Shown in pieces: positions 30,758 to 40,810 of a DNA stretch of 64,000 bases. This DNA comes from Agapetus fuscipes. Taxonomy: Eukaryota > Arthropoda > Insecta > Trichoptera > Glossosomatidae. Under the pieces are notes generated by a model. That model did not search any database. It worked only from the letters and a program-made list of their open reading frames with translations, and was not told where the DNA came from. The first letter of the stretch is position 1, and each line of letters begins with the position of its first letter. Location: positions 310,001-374,000 of the forward strand of contig OX637339.1 in NCBI GenBank assembly GCA_951799405.1, given 5' to 3'. The translations under genes were made by a program, and so were the position numbers.

Positions 30758-30907
30758 GTACCCGTAGTACGAGTTTTTTCACAATACTCGAAGTATTGAG
30801 TATTCGAGAAAAAATGTATGTGAACTTTTTTGTATGTGAAGCTTACATACATTTATCTCGAATACTCAATACTTCGAGTATTGTGAAAAAACTCGTACTA
30901 CGGGTAC
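30758..30907. repeat. Large palindrome, at least 52-bp perfect arms
   Basis: From GTACCCGTAGTACGAG to CTCGTACTACGGGTAC. Arms pair without error for 52 bp and continue with a bulge for about 15 more. It touches MITE-S. It could be a foldback element; no target duplication was found. Confidence 0.7.
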
Positions 30908-30957
30908 TGGAAAGGATTTGGCACGCGGCTAGGCATGCCAGAAGCACCATTCTAATG

Positions 30958-30992
30958 AATTCCTTACACTTTGGAATCCAAAGTGTAAGGAA
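30958..30992. repeat. Short perfect palindrome
   Basis: ATTCCTTACACTTTGGA followed by its inverse. The sequence equals the inner end of the MITE-Q terminal repeats, probably a collapsed MITE-Q. Confidence 0.6.
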
Positions 30993-31034
30993 TACCAACA
31001 TCATACCAACCTATGAGTCGAGGATCTTTCTTGT

Positions 31035-31125
31035 GTAATTGGTGCTTTTTCCAGAGAAGACCAACCTCGCAGAGGGCTTTTGAGGTGTGATTCACACAAA
31101 ACGGCGCTCACCAAATAAATCATCC
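31035..31125 (+). repeat. SINE-B 3' fragment
   Basis: Sense, from AAGACCAACCTCGC to CACCAAATAAATCATCC. Confidence 0.65.
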
Positions 31126-31329
31126 AAATATTTTTTATTCACTTAAGAATTTATATGGCTATTTCCATACTCGCACGGGTATGCAGGTACACACCGCGGT
31201 GGAATAAAATTGATTTATTATCGATATATTATATTTTCATTGAAACAGCATAAGCTGGTAGATGATTCTAGCTTTACATACGTCATACAGTGGGTTAATT
31301 TTTGCAAGAAAGTCGAGTGCAGATTCTGT

Positions 31330-31405
31330 GCAATTTTTTTTTTTTTTTTAAGAAATCCTGTGCGGGAGACTCCCTAGATTGTAAAGACTCTAGGGGTCTA
31401 TGACA
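31330..31405 (-). repeat. LINE-D 3' tail with poly(A)
   Basis: On the plus strand a T-run followed by CCTGTGCGGGAGACTCCC, the complement of the poly(A)-ended tail at 38637-38712. Confidence 0.65.
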
Positions 31406-31495
31406 CTTTTCGTATGAATTTGAATTTTCGAGGGGGGGGTGGCGCCTTAAAAAATCTCGCCCAGGGCGCTGGTAGTGCTAAAACCGGCACTGCTT
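31406..31495. repeat. GC-rich repeat, partial
   Basis: Short relative of 3041-3200 (AAATCTCGCCC..GGGCGCTGG). Confidence 0.5.
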
Positions 31496-31506
31496 TCTCG
31501 TATAAA

Positions 31507-31640
31507 CCCAAGTTGGAGCTTGCTATAACGTTTGCGAAAGAACTCCGTAGATAAAAAAAAAATCACGGTACACTTTATTTTTGGATACGAATCGCTATCT
31601 CATCGCCAAATCGTAAAGAATTTAGGAGAGTAGTGCTTCA
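31507..31640. mobile_element. Diverged MITE-Q
   Basis: Carries TTGGATACGAATCG, ATCTCATCGCC and AAAGAATTTAGGAGAG in the MITE-Q order. The GTAGATAGAAAGCGGTAAAA block after it also accompanies the copy at 22484. Confidence 0.5.
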
Positions 31641-31908
31641 GGGTGAGAAGTCTCGACATATCTACTGATTATTTGGGTAGATAGAAAGCGGTAAAACATG
31701 GTGGCGTGCGAACAGCTGATTTTGCTCTAAAACATTATTTCAAAGATTGATCAGATATTCATGCACGACCATTTTTTATAGCTTGCTATGTACCGATATG
31801 ATCGCTAGATACTGCTACGAATGCGTGTCTGTGTGTTTTTATTTGTGTGAGTGTGTCTGTGTCTCTAGAGGTAGGTTTAATTATACTTGTATTTCTTCGA
31901 TGGTGTGA

Positions 31909-32155
31909 GCATTCGCTCGAATGTTCTGGCAGAGTCCCGCATGTTCCTTTTGCTAGTGTTTCGAAAACCGTTTATATTTCATGCTATATAAAGGACCAAA
32001 GCTGTCTGTAACGTCAGACTTGTATCAGAGCCGTCGAGCTAAACAGTTAAAAAAAAACACTCTGTAATCGAACCAAATGTGAACGGAATCTTAAAATAAA
32101 TTGTGTGAAATAAATTAACCAAAGTTTTCATTAAATGGAACTAAATGCCTAACAC
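31909..32155 (+). repeat. LTR-M-like segment with TATA box
   Basis: TCGAATGTTCTGGCAGAGTC, a CTATATAAAGG TATA box, then AGACTTGTATCAGAGCCGTC. The same order occurs at 58661-58925. Probably a solo LTR; its ends are not certain. Confidence 0.45.
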
Positions 32156-32734
32156 GTCGATACTACTGAGTCAGATGTTCTACAAATCGATCAACATCGA
32201 TAAAAAAGAGCGATAAATCATAAATACAATAGTTTTCTAGCACTCCCCGAAATAAATAAAAAAACACTCATTTTTTGATAATCTCCATTAGCAGATTAAA
32301 TGACCTAAAAAACAGAGCGCCGAATAAATTACCAACGCTTTCACAGTAATAAGAAAAGCCTTGACTGGAAATCGGTGGAATCAACCCTAATACATAAATT
32401 CATCGCGAGATGGACCTACTAGTTCATGTAAATACAATTTAATTCCGTGGCTGATTGCCGGGCTCGGTAATGGCACTGCACACAAGCGTGCAAGTCTTTG
32501 ATGTGGTGATTTTCTTGCTTCAACATTTTGATCGCGCAGGATACTTGTGGTCCGATATAAACTGTTGGCTGTGGCATGAAAGCCGGGCCATGAACTCTGT
32601 GAACTCGATTCTTCAGAACTAACTTCGCGTGACTCCGCGGTTTGACCCGTACTTAGGGGCAGTGAATCAAAACCATTCGAAAGCAGCTGCTATAATCAAT
32701 AATATATAGTCGGTTGTAAAAGTAAGTCGGCGTT
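32156..32734. other. No feature recognised
   Basis: No frame or repeat family identified. Confidence 0.4.
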
Positions 32735-32895
32735 AGACCACTTGGACGTCCCAGGATGTGGTGGGCAGATAACATCGAAGTCCTGGGAGTGAGGAGACCA
32801 TGAAGGGAAGCATCACAAGACAGAGAGTCCTGGAGGAGTGTGGTGCGGGAGGCCTTGAGCCTTCAAGGCTTATGAGCCGAAGAAAGTAAAGTAAG
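32735..32895 (+). pseudogene. LINE ORF2 C-terminal relic
   Basis: A frame reading MWWADNIEVLG, and after a break EASQDRESWRSVVREA, resembles the end of RTE/CR1-type ORF2 (W-x-D-I and DR-x-x-WR motifs). Short and frameshifted. Confidence 0.5.
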
Positions 32896-33336
32896 TATAA
32901 AAGTGATGCGCATGATTTTATATTGACGTGCCTAACTATGGCAGTGCAGTAAAATTGGTCGAGAAATATGGTGGTGGGTCTGCCCTTCAAACGCATGTTA
33001 CAGTGTTTATAGAGACATTCCTATCAAGGACTTTCAGGGTGCCTTCCAAGCATGGCAGAAACTTTCCCAGACGTGTTTGGATAGACACCCTGATAGTCTT
33101 ACAAAGGAAGATCTCTCTGGAATATTTTGACATGCGTTTGAAGGGTAGACACGTCTTTGCAAGTGTATGGACTATTGAATAGACAAAAAGTAACTGGATT
33201 AAAATTAATTGTGAGGTTTTCGTTAGAGATAGGCGAAGGTAAAATACTCTAAATACTAAGGATGGGAGATATATTGTGAGGAACCAGTGAATCTTCTGGT
33301 ACAAATATTGGAAACGCATTACGAAATCAACCAAGG
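32896..33336. other. No feature recognised
   Basis: Open on both strands (plus 32928-33182, minus 32987-33394), but neither frame shows a motif. Confidence 0.4.
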
Positions 33337-33337
33337 T

Positions 33338-33665
33338 CTGGTCCGGTCGATAGCTCAGTTGGTAGAGTGTTTGCATTTCATGCCGTGAGCTCAAGTTCGA
33401 ATCCCACCGAGGGTGTCAGAAATGATTTCCCGTTTCGGTGTTTATTTCAAACCCCAAAATAAAATACCAAGAAGGTTTTACTCAGCCTTCACAAGAAATT
33501 AGTACCAACCCCTAGGGAGCTGGGAAACCTCCACTTCAACTGAAGTGGTTGGCGTAAGGTCAGCCCCCTTACCTGTCAAAATAAATACGTTCAACTAGGC
33601 ACATGCGACCCCTTTGGCGATAACGCAGCAAGAAGTTGCACTATTTGTGTAGCTTAGATGCGTTG
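33338..33665 (+). mobile_element. SINE-C, full length
   Basis: Sense. Box A TAGCTCAGTTGG and box B AGTTCGAATCC are kept. Similar to 30236. Confidence 0.8.
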
Positions 33666-33689
33666 GTCTTTAGTGCGTGTGTATAAAAA

Positions 33690-33915
33690 TTAATTAAACT
33701 AATTCAGTGCCACTTCCATCAATGACATTAATATTTCATTTTTGGAAGTAACCCGTTTGGCAACATGATAAAGCATGAAAAAATGATTCATAAATAGCAT
33801 AAAATACAACGGACTAAATATAGATCCCTGCGGAACGCCGTTAGCTGTCACAATTCCAAGGGGTTCAACACGACTGTTGATGTGTATTTTAGTTTTATAT
33901 TTGACCATGGATCCT
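33690..33915 (-). pseudogene. LINE reverse transcriptase fragment
   Basis: The minus frame contains NGVPQGSIFSPLYFMLFMN, the conserved segment before the catalytic YADD/FADD of non-LTR RTs. Only about 70 codons remain. Confidence 0.7.
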
Positions 33916-34390
33916 CACTCCACTCGCCGGGATGATTGATGGATATGGTGACGTCACCGTGGGGTCTCTCTTTATGGATCTGGGTCATCAGGGTGGAAGG
34001 AGGAGGTCTGGAAGTGTGGCGAGAGGATCAAAGCATAAAAAATGTGCGTTTCGAGGTCATTACGACACGGTATTGTTAGTAGGTTTTGTGAAGGATATGA
34101 GCATTGTGTGTTTGATGATATTGTACGTTTTGTCCGTTATTTACATGTAAGTGTATCCGGTCGTAGACAAACCTTGGACTACTGATCGAAAGGTTATGGT
34201 TCGATTTCCTACAAAAGCAAACGGATATGTTATGCAAATCAACGGATATTTCAAAACAACGGTCCGGCTATTGGAGAAAGATGAATAATTGAGGTCGCAA
34301 CTCATGCACACATATACGCCGCCACGTGTAAATTCGTTTTCAATAAATGCTGAAAATGTACTTAAAAAATTATACACAAATATTAGTATG
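33916..34390. other. Mostly unrecognised; tRNA-like scrap
   Basis: GGTTATGGTTCGATTTCC at 34192-34209 looks like a SINE box B region. Nothing else supported. Confidence 0.35.
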
Positions 34391-34394
34391 AATT

Positions 34395-34484
34395 AGCTCC
34401 CAAGCGCTGTTTTTGTGTGAATCACACCTCAAGAGCTGCGTTCAAGCTTGGTCGTCGTTTTAAAAAAACACGAGTGCTCAAGCA
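34395..34484 (-). repeat. SINE-B tail fragment
   Basis: Antisense AGCGCTGTTTTTGTGTGAAT and AGCTTGGTCGTCG. Confidence 0.6.
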
Positions 34485-34655
34485 AAACCTGCAGCGCGAT
34501 TCTACTAAATTTCTTGGCGACGAGATAGCGATTCGTATACAGAAAAAATGTGTACTGTGATTTCTTGTCTATGAAGTTCTTTCGCTAGCGCTAACAAGCT
34601 CCGAATTGGATTGATATCTAAAGTGCAAAAAAATTGTAGAAATAAGCAATATTAT
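34485..34655. mobile_element. MITE-Q copy
   Basis: GCGCGATTCTACTAAATTTC at the left and an imperfect inverse at the right; the core CGACGAGATAGCGATTCG matches the family. Confidence 0.55.
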
Positions 34656-34862
34656 TCTCGAATCACTGAGAATCGGCACATGCGAGACTTACTAGAACAT
34701 TCGAACAAGTCTACAAACAGAAACGATTAGATAAGTACCCAACAAATTTTTATTTCTAGACAGTCTTCGTAGACTTTCTCACAGACAAACAAAACACACA
34801 ATTACATATTCGTCACCATATCTTAGCGACTTATATTATACACTTAATGGTAGGTAGGTAGG

Positions 34863-35095
34863 TTTCCTTGACTTATAGGTTGGTATCAGGCTGACCACCC
34901 ATACTGTAAAAAGATGGTTCATTTTTCCAATGCCACCCCTGTTTCAGGGAATATCGGCAAGACTTGCAGGGCTTATGTTCATTTTAAATTGGGTTTTTAT
35001 ATTGTAGGTCCACATGCAGCATGTGTTGGCGCAAACTTATACGTGTCTACTAGTGGGAATGCATTTAATATGAATTTAAAATGACATATATCTCT
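34863..35095 (+). repeat. RTE 3'-end copy
   Basis: Sense, ending at ATATCTCTGC without the microsatellite tail. Confidence 0.85.
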
Positions 35096-35098
35096 GCT

Positions 35099-35575
35099 TT
35101 AGTCGGTGTTATACCCGAGGGATAGAAGCGCATGTTCGACTAGCGCATTTGGAACCGAATAACGTTGGTTCGAATCTGCGTCTGGCCCACTTGACCATAA
35201 CTTTGACCCTGGTTCAACAGATTCCATTGCATGCACACAAGCTTCTGCTTTCGCATGAAGATAGCTTGCTGCCTTAGCTTTTGTTTGCCGTATAGACCAT
35301 TAATGCCACTCGACCAATGCGTCTTATCAAAACAGGAAATCGATTTAAAAATATTTAAAACAACTCTCACATTATCGAATTTTATGTTTTTATAAGCTCA
35401 GATTGTGAAGAATTTGATTCTTAAGACAACTGCATTAAAAAAGTCATATTTGTCCAAATTGCTCTATACGGCAAACTAGAACTGGGGGAGCGTGCTGGCC
35501 GGCCAAAAAAAGTTGATGGATTGCATCCCTATCCACAAATCTACTTTCTTTAAATAAAAATAAATAAAAAACTTA
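35099..35575 (+). mobile_element. SINE-L interrupted by MITE-G
   Basis: The head and body at 35099-35265 (ACGTTGGTTCGAATC, CTTTCGCATGAAGA) continue at 35494-35575 (GGATTGCATCC..ACAAATCTAC). MITE-G lies between them. Confidence 0.65.
35266..35493. mobile_element. MITE-G inside SINE-L
   Basis: CTGCCTTAGCTTTTGTTTGC at the left and CTAGAACTGGGGGAGCG at the right, with the same core as 23881-24136. Confidence 0.7.
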
Positions 35576-35847
35576 GATTTAGATTAAAATTTTAGTAGCG
35601 CCCTTTTTTGGGATCAGCTACGCAAAAAGCCTGTGCATGTCAGATAGCAGTAGGTAGAGACTAAATTCCAAATCACGCGAGCAGGTTGAGTACCTATATT
35701 ATTCATAGTGCTACGAATACACTGATAAGCGAATTGCAGGAATATTGTAGATACCACCATTTTTTCTTTTTTTTAATAGACTTGTAAAGAGGAATGCAAC
35801 TCACCAACTTATTTTCCTGCCCAGAAATAGCTTATTTACATAATCAA

Positions 35848-36045
35848 TTCTTTGATTTATGGGTTGGTATGAGGCTGACTCCCTACACTGTAAAAAATGG
35901 TTCACTTTACCAATGTCACCCCTGTTCCAAGGGACGTCGGCAAAAGTTGCAGGGTGTTTTATTTCTTATTTGTTTTAATTGTTTTTTTGTGGGTATGCAT
36001 TTGATATGAACTTTGAATGTTAATATACTTGCAACTTAGATTATT
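35848..36045 (+). repeat. RTE 3'-end copy, internally deleted
   Basis: Sense. The middle is replaced by a T-rich run. Confidence 0.75.
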
Positions 36046-36061
36046 TTCGATTATTATTATT

Positions 36062-36245
36062 TTTATTTATTTTAAATAGATTTGTGGAAAGGAATGCAAT
36101 CCACCAACCTATTTTACCTGGCCAGTTGTCTTCATGCGAAAGCAGAAGCTTGTGTGAAGCCAGGGTCGAAGTTATCGTCGCGGGATTCGAACCAGCGTTA
36201 TCCGGTTCCAAATAACCTGTCTCGATCCATGCGGCTATAACATTG
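36062..36245 (-). mobile_element. SINE-L
   Basis: Antisense. Tail ACAAATCTA complement, then GTCTTCATGCGAAAGCAGAA, and box B complement GGATTCGAACCAGCG. Confidence 0.7.
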
Positions 36246-36249
36246 GGTA

Positions 36250-36400
36250 ATTATTATTTCCATAATACCATACCCAATGCCCTCTGTTGAACCAGGGTCA
36301 AAGCTATTGTCAATAGGACATGGCGCAGGTGGGGTACGAACCAGCGATAGTATGTCACCACGTTTGCCAGACGGATTGGTGACGACATTTTGGTCCATTT
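36250..36400 (-). repeat. Second SINE-L-like copy, diverged
   Basis: GTTGAACCAGGGTCAAAGC and GGGGTACGAACCAGCG follow the antisense SINE-L order. Confidence 0.5.
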
Positions 36401-36611
36401 CACTACTACTAGGTACTATTTTTATTTCACCCTTACGTCCAGAAAAATCCTAAGGGCTACAAGCTCCTATAACAGAATTGGTCATCTTTATCTAGGGTCA
36501 AAGAACCCTCCAGTTTTATGGTTGTTTTTCTATGTGAATCAGTCAAACCCTATCTTGGAATTGATTTTTTATTGCCTCATATAAAATATCAACGGTGAAC
36601 ACTTTTATGTT

Positions 36612-37030
36612 GACGGTTAAAAGGCAATAGGGCATAAGCGACATAAACTAAATTGTTCAAGAGAGCAGTTTTAAGTTTGACATTGCAGAAAAATGGCATA
36701 ACTTTTTTTTATCATATCGTTAAAATCAAAACAGCTCTAAAATTAAACAAATAAAGGCATTTATTGGCATTTCTATTAATGTGGTTTTACGATGTTGTAC
36801 GATTTTTTTATGTAACAAGCGCTTTTAGGACAAAAAAGGCCAAAATCTTGTCGATTACACAATAAACATACAAATCGTAGTTGTTTGCTTGGGCATAAAC
36901 AACAACAAAAAATCATTGTAGAGCTAAGGGAGCTAGCGCATTAGAAAGAGCGGAAATTTTTGAGTAGGATAGCATTCATAGCTCATTTTTGACCGAAACA
37001 TCGCTTGTGCCCTACTTCCTTTTAACCGTC
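36612..37030. mobile_element. MITE-H, cleaner copy
   Basis: 419 bp from GACGGTTAAAAGG to CCTTTTAACCGTC, with TAAGCGAC/CGCTTGTG continuing the inverted repeats. Very similar inside to 24734-25180. No transposase frame. Confidence 0.7.
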
Positions 37031-37565
37031 TTTTTCATATCAAAGTATAATGGAAAAAAACACAATTTCTGTACATTTGAATAACACATAAACGATAAAT
37101 CAGTTGCGATGTTAATGATTCTTTATCGTGAAATATTATTGTCGTATCCTTAACACATAAACCACCGCCTACAGCAACACTTTCATTTATATTTCTCGTT
37201 TCTTTAAATTCCTTTCTTATCGGAGACAACACGAAACTGAGACTATTTTCAATTTTATTTCACTTAAAAAAAGTTCATGAAAATAAACTCTTTGTTTAAA
37301 ATCCAATTCATGATTTTTTCATGCATTTATTTTTTTATCACCAGTTTTTTATTTTGTGTAAATAAAAAATCTCGACCAATTTAAAATCATCACGGATTGT
37401 TTGATGCCATCATTTAACTAGGAGTGGCCAATTATTTTGTATATACACTCATTCAAAAGCAGGACAACCCTCAAATCCAATGTAATGGTAATTAAATAAC
37501 CTGATAAAATAAAAAGGTTGCAATTCCTTCTGCACAACAAGGGAGAAGTTACTCATCTAAATGTA
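37031..37565. other. No feature recognised
   Basis: AT-rich. The 65-codon minus frame at 37035-37232 has no motif. Confidence 0.4.
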
Positions 37566-37950
37566 TACGCAGTCGTAGAGCATAATGTGTCGTAGAATAA
37601 AAGTTATCGTAGAGCAAGGTGTGTCGTAGACTAACACGTGTCGTAGAATTAAAGTTATCGTAGAGCAAAGTGCGTCGTAGACTAAAATGTGTCGTAGAAT
37701 TAAAGTTATCGTAGAACAAAGTGTGTCGTAGAATAAAACGATGCGTAGTATGAAACGAATCCGTAAAATAAAACGATACGTAACATAATATGTGTCATAG
37801 AATAATACGTGGCATAGAATAATACGTGGTATAGAATAATACGTGGCATAGAATAATACGTGGCATAGAATAATACGTGGCATAGAATAGAACGTGACGA
37901 GGAATAAAGCTGTGCGTAGAATAGAACATTACGTAGAATAAAAACGTGAC
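37566..37950. repeat. 17-bp minisatellite
   Basis: About 22 imperfect units around CGTAGAATAAAACGTGT. The left half is organised in a 51-bp (3 x 17) higher-order unit (TCGTAGAATTAAAGTTA and so on); the right half has six near-identical GGCATAGAATAATACGT units. Confidence 0.85.
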
Positions 37951-38307
37951 ATTCAACCGAAAGATTTGTATACTACGACTTAAAATAAAATCATAAAAAC
38001 GAAAATAAATCTTTAAATAAATTATTGACCAAAATTAAACCGGAAATTTCACATTTTTTCTTAGCTCAGATTGTCTAGAATGTGATACTTCAGACAATCT
38101 CATTGAAAGATCATCTTTAAATCAAATGATAGATAAGCCAAACCAGCACTGAGAGGACGACATGTAAAGGCTCACCGCACGCCCAGTGGAAAGGCCAAAG
38201 TGAAACAGTCACAGAGTGTTTGATATTTGTGTCGACCCCACGCAGGAAAGAAGCGACCATAACAGTTAAAAGAAAGTCCCAACAGGTATTCCTCCATCGG
38301 ACCTTTA

Positions 38308-38712
38308 TTGTTTATTTACTTTAAGGTTTGCTTCCACCCGAGCAGCTCCTGCCAAACTGTGCCCTGCAAAAGGACCTCTTTCGACAAAGTGAAAGAAAAA
38401 ACCTTAAAAGAAATATCAAATTTCTCCTTCAAACACTATTGTACGCAATGGAATGAGTTACCGGTATCTGTGTTTCCATCCCAATTTAACCTTGCCCTTT
38501 TCAAATCCAATATCAATCGCCATTTCCTCTCAGTGTCTCAAAACTAAGCAACGCAACACGCAACGCAACACACACTAAAGCACTGCGTAGCTAACGACCC
38601 TGCATCCGGATAAAGACAACTAACACATCACCAACACCTCTGCGGCACTATAACAAGTGTCATAAACTTCAGAGTCTGTTTAATCTAGGGAATCTCCCGC
38701 ACAGGCTTCTTT
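38308..38712 (+). pseudogene. LINE-D 3' end with poly(A)
   Basis: The frame at 38308-38547 ends with YCTQWNELPVSVFPSQFN and a short basic end, the usual W-N-x-L-P C-terminus of Jockey/CR1-type ORF2. A 3' UTR follows (CTCTGCGGCACTATAACAAG) and then an A-run at 38704-38712. The same tail caps a SINE-B at 53547 and occurs at 31330 and 60003. Confidence 0.65.
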
Positions 38713-38721
38713 AAAAAAAAA

Positions 38722-39005
38722 ATTAAGCTACACTGCAACTTCTTGCCGCGCTATCCCCAAAGGGGCAAGTTGCGAGTGGAACCTATTTATTTCTACAGGT
38801 AAGGAAGCCGAGTAATGCTCGTCAGCTCGAGAAGGCTGACGCTCTTTTCTTGTGAAGGCTGAGTAAGCCTTGACGATATCGCCTTTTGGTTTTTGAAATA
38901 AACACCGAAACTGAAACTCGTTTCTGATACTCTCGCCTCGGTGGGATTCAAACCCGAGCTCTCGGCATGGAATGCAAGCACTCTACCAACTGAGCTATCG
39001 ACCGA
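38722..39005 (-). mobile_element. SINE-C, full length
   Basis: Antisense. Head complement CAACTGAGCTATCGACCG at the right and box B complement GGATTCAAACCCGAG. Confidence 0.8.
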
Positions 39006-39052
39006 ACCAGACTGGTAAAATTGTAAGAGGTGATTCTGATGGAAGACTTACT

Positions 39053-39310
39053 GTAACTCTGTCTGGGAGGGCCTTCTGCCACTCGCATCTCACATAACTT
39101 TTGCATGCGAGTCCTGTGACACATCCCCGGATGGGATGGATATACAGGGCGTGGGTCAGTGGAGGGGAGACTGACCCCTGAGAGAAGGTGTTGTAACTCT
39201 GTCGCCATTCCGCTAGGGGTACACAGAGCCTCTGCAGATTTGTCAACATTTTATTTCTTACCCTTGCATACCTCTTTTGATTCATTCATATCCATTCCCT
39301 ATTTAATACA
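39053..39310 (-). repeat. RTE-linked 3' segment, decayed
   Basis: GCTAGGGGTACACAGAGCC is the complement of the segment adjoining RTE ORF ends at 54617 and 40070. No frame is readable. Confidence 0.4.
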
Positions 39311-39493
39311 ATTCCTTCTTTTACATTCACTTTGTATACATCCCATTCTCTCACAAATTCACCAACCTATCGATCACGTTTGTGCACTATTATACATTAT
39401 ACATTCGACACAAGGGAATATTTTTTTTTTAAATTAAAATTAAAAATAAAAAACAAATTGTATAAGGCTACGGGGCGAGTAAAATTTAATAAT

Positions 39494-39534
39494 GTACGAC
39501 CGGTTTCGGAAACAATGTTTCCATCGTCAGGTAC
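39494..39534 (-). ncRNA. Hammerhead-like ribozyme motif, best copy
   Basis: 41 nt on the minus strand: helix I GTAC/GTAC, core CTGACGA, one extra T, stem II GGAAAC/GTTTCC with an ATT loop, GAA, helix III ACC/GGT without a loop, C at the cleavage position. All bases fit a minimal type I hammerhead except the extra T before stem II. Self-cleavage is not shown; with so short a helix III a dimeric fold may be needed (known for similar ribozymes). Confidence 0.65.
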
Positions 39535-39593
39535 AAAATATTACTTTATATTATACATTTTTTTTACTCAAAAAAAAATGTGACTTCACATGG

Positions 39594-39889
39594 TCAGGTA
39601 AAAGTCAAGTCATAATACCCGCACGCAACGTTTGGCAGCCGTCTTAAGAGGTGGTAGTAAAAGAACAGGGTGAAGTGAAGACAAAAGTTTGACGTTTTTT
39701 GGCCGACGGGACAAAACATTGTGCAAGAAATACGGCAGGAGATAAAATGAGATCGAAAACGCTTCCAGCAGTTCGCCTTGATCCCTTTGTGAAAGGAAAT
39801 TTGACCCCAAGTGTTCAAATTTACGTTTTAACTCCACAGTAGCGTTAACCAAAATGCTCCTTACCTGTGTTCTTACTTATTTCGCTAAG
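39594..39889. other. No feature recognised
   Basis: Overlapping 74- and 80-codon minus frames lie just upstream of the ribozyme-like motif, but show no RT or GIY-YIG motif. Confidence 0.35.
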
Positions 39890-40047
39890 GGTGGTCAGAA
39901 TATTTGTTGTTCTGTCCTTGCATACTTCTTTCATCTCCTGGACATTCCTCACTCTCTTATCTGCAGGTTCCAGTCATTTGCAATCTCCATTTACATGTGC
40001 ATTCCTTTTGTTCACTTATTTTCTCAGACATTCATAGTCTCTCTTTC

Positions 40048-40330
40048 TCTGTATCCTGCCGCCGTTCCACTAGGGGTGGCCGGTACCTCCGCAGATGCGC
40101 CTCCACTTTTTTCTGTCCTTACAAACCACTTTCATTTCCTCAATATTCATCACCTTTTTCATACATACTCTTCTCTTATTCTCACTCTGCAGATTCCATT
40201 CTTTCGCAATCTGACCTATTTGGTCTAACCATTCTTTCCTCGGCCTTCCCCTTCCGCGCTTTCCATTCTTTCTCAACGCCTGAACCATCTCATTGTATAT
40301 ACTTCTTTATACTTTCACTTTAATATTCTC
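40048..40330 (-). pseudogene. RTE-like ORF2 C-terminus
   Basis: The minus frame at 40070-40288 reads KRGRGRPRKEWLDQIGQIAK, then KDRKKWRRICGG. Same domain end as 296-676 but a distinct subfamily. Lines up to 40630 appear to be a second, more decayed copy (TAGGGGTGGCCAGAAAC at 40371). Confidence 0.65.
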
Positions 40331-40754
40331 GTTTATATCGCAGCACTCATTCACAACTCAGTCAATACTAGGGGTGGCCAGAAACTCTGAAGAGTCTCTT
40401 ACATTTATTCTCACCCTGACGCGGTAACCCTACTCACTCAATTTACATCAATCTCCTTTTCCATACATTTCTCTCTATTAAATTCACTCTTTGTATCCCA
40501 TTTCTACACAATTTCATTAAAATAATCAAGCCATTCCTTTCTTGATTTCACCCTTTCCATCTTTCATCTTACAGAACACATTTAGATAATATTTTTCAAG
40601 CGTTCATCATTCATTCTTTCTAAGTTAGATCAATTTATTTCTATATTTTGTATTGTTTTTAACACTGTGAAAATTCATATTCAATAATTTTTTTACATAT
40701 TTTTTAGGATTTAAATTAAAACACTGTTTTTTATTTTCAGGTATACAATTATTT

Positions 40755-40806
40755 ATTTATATTTCACAAACGTTTTCGATCTTTACTTAATCATCGTCAG
40801 ATATAA
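40755..40806 (-). ncRNA. Hammerhead-like motif, partly decayed
   Basis: Core CTGACGA, extra T, stem II GAT/ATC, GAA, helix III AAC/GTT are kept. Helix I is not adjacent (ATAT pairs only across a small gap). Carries the family tail CTGAAAATAAAA. Confidence 0.5.
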
Positions 40807-40810
40807 AAAA

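Noticed and set aside
32987..33394. 135-codon minus frame
   Set aside because: Hydrophobic low-complexity frame with an overlapping plus frame; it overlaps the SINE-C head at its right end and has no motif.
37557..37883. 108-codon minus frame with a repeating peptide
   Set aside because: It is produced by the 17-bp minisatellite; no start context, and the peptide repeat simply mirrors the DNA repeat.
39594..39852. Overlapping minus frames upstream of the ribozyme-like motif as Penelope-like coding remains
   Set aside because: No RT or GIY-YIG residues can be seen; position alone is not enough.
40070..40288. Independent small host gene with RGRPRK and KDRKKW motifs
   Set aside because: Same order of motifs as the RTE ORF2 terminus at 296-676 and other relics, so it is transposon sequence.
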